8,121 nucleotides of DNA from SIG575 sp045632485 (GTDB taxonomy: Bacteria > Bacillota > Clostridia > Oscillospirales > Acutalibacteraceae), in assembly GCA_045632485.1 (NCBI GenBank), contig JAZQWT010000117.1, positions 1-8,121 of the forward strand, read 5' to 3'. The notes under the pieces are model-generated. The model was not told the origin of the DNA and searched no databases. It saw only the letters and a program-made list of their open reading frames with translations. A program made the translations under genes and the position numbers. Shown here piece by piece: positions 6,681 to 8,121 of this stretch. Position 1 is the stretch's first letter. Every line of letters begins with the position of its first letter.

Positions 6681-6715
6681 AGCCGAAAACCTTTATTTTA
6701 CAAGGGTTTTCGGCT
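6681..6715 (+). terminator. terminator of the tRNA-Arg gene
   Basis: A perfect 11-bp stem (AGCCGAAAACC with GGTTTTCGGCT) has a 13-nt loop, starting 4 nt after the CCA end of the tRNA. The following tail (CTTTGTCATTTT) is only moderately T-rich. The stem could also act weakly on the minus strand, where TTTATGG follows. Confidence 0.8.
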
Positions 6716-6718
6716 CTT

Positions 6719-6797
6719 TGTCATTTTAGGATTTTTTCAAAAGCTCAAAAATCCATTAGCAAGAAATTTTTGCTAATGGAAAACGTGTAAAATGACA
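6719..6797. repeat. nested inverted repeat
   Basis: A perfect 10-bp outer pair, TGTCATTTTA (6719-6728) and TAAAATGACA (6788-6797), encloses a second perfect 11-bp hairpin (6752-6780). A third pairing, GGATTTTT (6729-6736) with AAAAATCC (6747-6754), competes with that hairpin for bases 6752-6754. No coding frame of note is present. The layout suggests a structured RNA or a small palindromic repeat element, possibly a MITE remnant; nothing here identifies a family. Confidence 0.6.
6747..6780 (-). terminator. probable terminator of the Crp/Fnr gene
   Basis: Read leftward, the 11-bp stem TCCATTAGCAA/TTGCTAATGGA (6752-6780, 7-nt loop) is followed at once by TTTTT (6747-6751). This is the only hairpin with a T-run on the minus strand downstream of the Crp/Fnr stop. 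It lies about 150 nt beyond that stop. Confidence 0.6.
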
Positions 6798-6819
6798 TCC
6801 AACTTCAAGGCGGACGGTT

Positions 6820-6885
6820 TGCTAATGAAAATTAGCACGAAAATCGGCGTTTTGCTAATCGGATTTTTAGCAAAATCCTGCTAAT
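6820..6885. repeat. cluster of GCTAAT/ATTAGC palindromes
   Basis: GCTAAT occurs at 6821-6826, 6854-6859 and 6880-6885, and ATTAGC at 6831-6836, with a near copy TTTAGC at 6866-6871. They form hairpins: TGCTAAT-GAAA-ATTAGCA (6820-6837) and TTTTGCTAA/TTAGCAAAA (6850-6875). An alternative, GGATTTT-TAGC-AAAATCC (6861-6878), excludes the second. The word also recurs at 6755-6760 and 6772-6777 in the neighbouring hairpin. A direct repeat of a CGG..G.TTTGCTAAT unit is seen at 6811-6826 and 6845-6859. No gene is visible in it. Confidence 0.65.
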
Positions 6886-6928
6886 TTGCGCAGGCGTATG
6901 TTCTATCCATATTCGCACATCTAATGTG

Positions 6929-7588
6929 TCATAGTAATCTAAATGAATTTTTATTAAACTCCAATAGTCCTTCATCCCGCATCTTGCAAAGCTCATTGGA
7001 CATAGCGCTTCTGTCAACTGACAAAAAATCCGCAAGCTGCTGACGGTTGTATGGAATGGTGAAGTATGAGCAATTCTGTCGCTTGGCTTCTTCGGATAAA
7101 TAGGAAATCAATTTCTCTCGTGTTGAACGCTTGGACATATGACCGAGCTTCTGCACGAGTTTTCTGTTTTTCTCGGAAATTGCGAAAAACAAATTCTGCA
7201 CTACCGTTGCGTGAAAACGACAAGCAGAAGAACAAGTAGTAATAATTTTCTTTACATCAAAAAACATTACAGCGCTATCTTCCACTGCGACAACATCGTT
7301 GAGCAATGCGCCGCTTTCGGGAGCAACGTAGGCTTCGCCGAACATCTCGCCAACCGCTATTTGACCAAGAATACTACGATTCCCCCAATAATCGTCCTTT
7401 TGAATGTGTAAATTGCCTTCCACTAAGACGGTAATATCGTTTAAGTGCTCTCCTTGTCTTAATACATATTCACCCTTCTTATAAGTGAAAAGTTTTGCAC
7501 CAAGGCAGGAAAGCATAGAAACGATTTCAGCGTCACCAACACCGGAAAACAACTGAGTTCTTTTGAGAACGGATACATACTTTTTCAT
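6929..7588 (-). CDS. Crp/Fnr-family transcriptional regulator (HcpR-like by context)
   Basis: This 219-aa cytoplasmic regulator has a cyclic-nucleotide-binding-type sensor domain (about 12-130), a long dimer helix (about 125-150) and a C-terminal winged helix-turn-helix (about 150-219), with RQQLADFLSVDRSAMSNEL (182-200) as the helix-turn-helix core. The length is normal. No Arg occurs between residues 80 and 110, where the cAMP-binding Arg of Crp lies, so cAMP is an unlikely ligand; there is also no N-terminal cysteine cluster of the Fnr type. The ligand is therefore unknown; heme or NO sensing, as in HcpR proteins, is only inferred from context. The start has only a weak ribosome site (AAAGTGA). 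It is divergent from a small Cys-rich gene and a ferredoxin. A palindrome in its own 5' leader suggests autorepression. Confidence 0.9.
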   Translation of the reverse strand: MKKYVSVLKRTQLFSGVGDAEIVSMLSCLGAKLFTYKKGEYVLRQGEHLNDITVLVEGNLHIQKDDYWGNRSILGQIAVGEMFGEAYVAPESGALLNDVVAVEDSAVMFFDVKKIITTCSSACRFHATVVQNLFFAISEKNRKLVQKLGHMSKRSTREKLISYLSEEAKRQNCSYFTIPYNRQQLADFLSVDRSAMSNELCKMRDEGLLEFNKNSFRLL

Positions 7589-7603
7589 AAAACATCACTT
7601 TCT

Positions 7604-7617
7604 GTTGTAAATACAAC
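7604..7617. promoter_or_regulatory. palindromic operator for the Crp/Fnr-family regulator
   Basis: GTTGTA-AA-TACAAC is a perfect dyad with the 5-4-5 half-site geometry of Crp/Fnr sites. Its centre (7610.5) is exactly 41.5 bp upstream of the predicted rightward start (7652), the class II activation position. It also falls at +10 to +23 of the predicted regulator transcript, where binding would block that gene. Confidence 0.7.
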
Positions 7618-7632
7618 CGCTTTGTTTTCTTT

Positions 7633-7661
7633 ATTGTACTATAATGGAGCCATAAAGTCAA
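7633..7661 (-). promoter_or_regulatory. sigma-A promoter of the Crp/Fnr gene
   Basis: On the minus strand, TTGACT (7656-7661) and TACAAT (7633-7638) are separated by 17 bp, each one base from consensus. The start is predicted near 7626, giving a leader of about 38 nt that includes the palindromic operator. It overlaps the rightward -10 box, so the two promoters should compete. Confidence 0.7.
7640..7645 (+). promoter_or_regulatory. -10 box of an activator-dependent promoter
   Basis: This is a perfect TATAAT with no recognisable -35 box at 16-18 bp upstream (the bases there are CCGCTT or close). A strong -10 with no -35, plus an operator centred at -41.5, is the pattern of a promoter that needs a Crp/Fnr activator. 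The start is predicted at 7652, 26 nt before the first gene. Confidence 0.65.
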
Positions 7662-7662
7662 T

Positions 7663-7670
7663 GGGAGGTG
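7663..7670 (+). promoter_or_regulatory. ribosome site that decides the start of the TIGR04076-like gene
   Basis: GGGAGGTG is a near-perfect anti-16S match. The only sensible start codon at proper distance in the open frame is CTG at 7678 (9 nt after GGAGG). The next candidate, TTG at 7702, is over 30 nt away and has no ribosome site of its own. Confidence 0.75.
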
Positions 7671-7677
7671 GATAGAA

Positions 7678-7932
7678 CTGAAACCCAGAATCAAGATTAC
7701 TTTGATCGACAGAAAAGGCAGTCATCCATGCCACAGAGGACATCAGATCGGAGACACCTTTGATTACGATACCGAAAGAGGCAAACTTTGCCCGATGGCA
7801 ATGCACGTCGCCTTTCCGTATATAGACATACTGCGATACGGTGGAGAGCCGCCAAAATCAGTGTGCGGTGAGACTCGGTTTTGTTGTCCTGACAGTGATG
7901 TTATCAATGTTTATAGAATTGAAAAGGAGTAA
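7678..7932 (+). CDS. TIGR04076-like small Cys-rich protein, probable CTG start
   Basis: This soluble protein of 84 aa resembles the TIGR04076 family, whose function is not known. Visible motifs are HPCHRGHQIGD (16-26), LCPMA (37-41) and CCPD (69-72). Cys18, 38, 63, 69 and 70 with His16, 19 and 22 could bind a metal, but that is inference. Starting at CTG 7678 adds the strand LKPRIKIT that family members have at the N-terminus, and fits the ribosome site GGGAGGTG; starting at TTG 7702 would remove it. No in-frame ATG or GTG exists between the upstream stop and 7702. It is the first gene of a rightward pair with a ferredoxin-like gene, 6 nt apart, under a promoter that looks dependent on the divergent Crp/Fnr regulator. 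A redox or nitrosative-stress role is suggested only by neighbours. Confidence 0.75.
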   Translation: MKPRIKITLIDRKGSHPCHRGHQIGDTFDYDTERGKLCPMAMHVAFPYIDILRYGGEPPKSVCGETRFCCPDSDVINVYRIEKE

Positions 7933-7938
7933 ATGACT

Positions 7939-8121
7939 ATGATTAGAAAAATAATTAAAATCGACGAAGAAAAATGTAATGGTTGTGGTGCTTGCGCCGC
8001 AGCTTGCCACGAAGGTGCTATTGAAATGATAAACGGTAAAGCAAAACTCACACGTGAAGATTATTGCGATGGTCTTGGCGATTGCCTTCCCGCTTGTCCC
8101 GTAGATGCAATAACTTTTGAA
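7939..8121 (+). CDS. 4Fe-4S ferredoxin-like protein, N-terminal part
   Basis: The first 61 codons are in the window and the frame is open at the edge. A complete cluster motif, Cys13-x2-Cys16-x2-Cys19-x3-Cys23, comes first. The second, YCDGLGDCLPACP (42-54), has Cys43, 49 and 53, with Leu46 where a fourth ligand would normally be, so it may hold a [3Fe-4S] or an open-site [4Fe-4S] cluster. Such proteins move electrons in the cytoplasm. In Clostridia, similar proteins often sit beside hybrid-cluster protein genes (hcp/frdX loci); hcp is not visible here. Of two nearby ATGs, the one at 7939 is preferred because AAGGAG (7924-7929) is 9 nt upstream; the ATG at 7933 would be only 3 nt away. The full length and any later domain are unknown. 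Confidence 0.88.
   Translation, partial: MIRKIIKIDEEKCNGCGACAAACHEGAIEMINGKAKLTREDYCDGLGDCLPACPVDAITFE

Noticed and set aside
6719..6885. Integron attC site or CRISPR-like repeats
   Set aside because: The palindromes lack the attC end boxes and there is no integrase or cassette array; the repeated word is only 6 bp with irregular spacing, so it is not a CRISPR.
6603..6928. tRNA-Arg(CCT) as the attachment site of an integrated element
   Set aside because: No integrase is present and no repeat of the tRNA 3' end is seen further right; the following genes are regulatory and redox genes, not mobile ones.
6916..6928. Small hairpin CACAT-CTA-ATGTG just after the Crp/Fnr stop
   Set aside because: A 5-bp stem with no T-run following on the minus strand is too weak to call a terminator; the hairpin at 6747-6780 is far better.
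7139..7411. Rightward 90-aa frame inside the Crp/Fnr gene
   Set aside because: It is antisense to a clear Crp/Fnr coding region; its residues match no recognisable domain.

Overview
The window looks like chromosomal DNA from a low- to mid-GC Firmicute, most likely a gut-type member of class Clostridia (Oscillospiraceae/Ruminococcaceae-like). The support is strong GGAGG ribosome sites, near-consensus sigma-A promoters, short intrinsic terminators, CCA-encoding tRNA DNA, and protein families and gene neighbours of that group. This placement is by eye; no database was searched. Most of the window is ordinary core and sugar metabolism. The last 1.2 kb holds a small redox-regulated module with an unusually legible control region.

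Left part (1-3336): the tail of a GPH-type sugar symporter converges on a Gfo/Idh/MocA dehydrogenase, with a perfect bidirectional terminator between them. Divergent from the dehydrogenase is a two-gene operon, a NagB-like amino-sugar-6-phosphate deaminase and nagA, overlapping by ATGA. Together these suggest uptake and breakdown of a sugar or amino sugar: NagA deacetylates GlcNAc-6-P, and NagB converts GlcN-6-P to fructose-6-P and ammonia.

Middle part (3340-6715): rsmA (16S rRNA dimethyltransferase) converges on nagA across a second bidirectional terminator and diverges from galE. The rsmA and galE promoters interlock in about 70 bp. galE (UDP-glucose 4-epimerase) is followed after one codon by hflX (ribosome-splitting GTPase). 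Then comes a tRNA-Arg(CCT) gene with its own promoter, a leader hairpin and a terminator.

Right part (6719-8121): about 170 bp of palindromes built on repeated GCTAAT/ATTAGC words lies between the tRNA and a leftward Crp/Fnr-family regulator. One of the palindromes looks like that regulator's terminator. The regulator is divergent from a TIGR04076-like small Cys-rich protein and a 4Fe-4S ferredoxin-like protein cut by the window edge. Between them, a 14-bp palindrome (GTTGTA-AA-TACAAC) is centred at exactly -41.5 of the rightward promoter and lies just downstream of the regulator's own predicted start site. That is the geometry of a Crp/Fnr activator that also represses itself. The neighbourhood resembles HcpR/hybrid-cluster-protein loci of Clostridia, but hcp itself is not in view.

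No CRISPR array, insertion sequence, phage gene or obvious defence system is visible.
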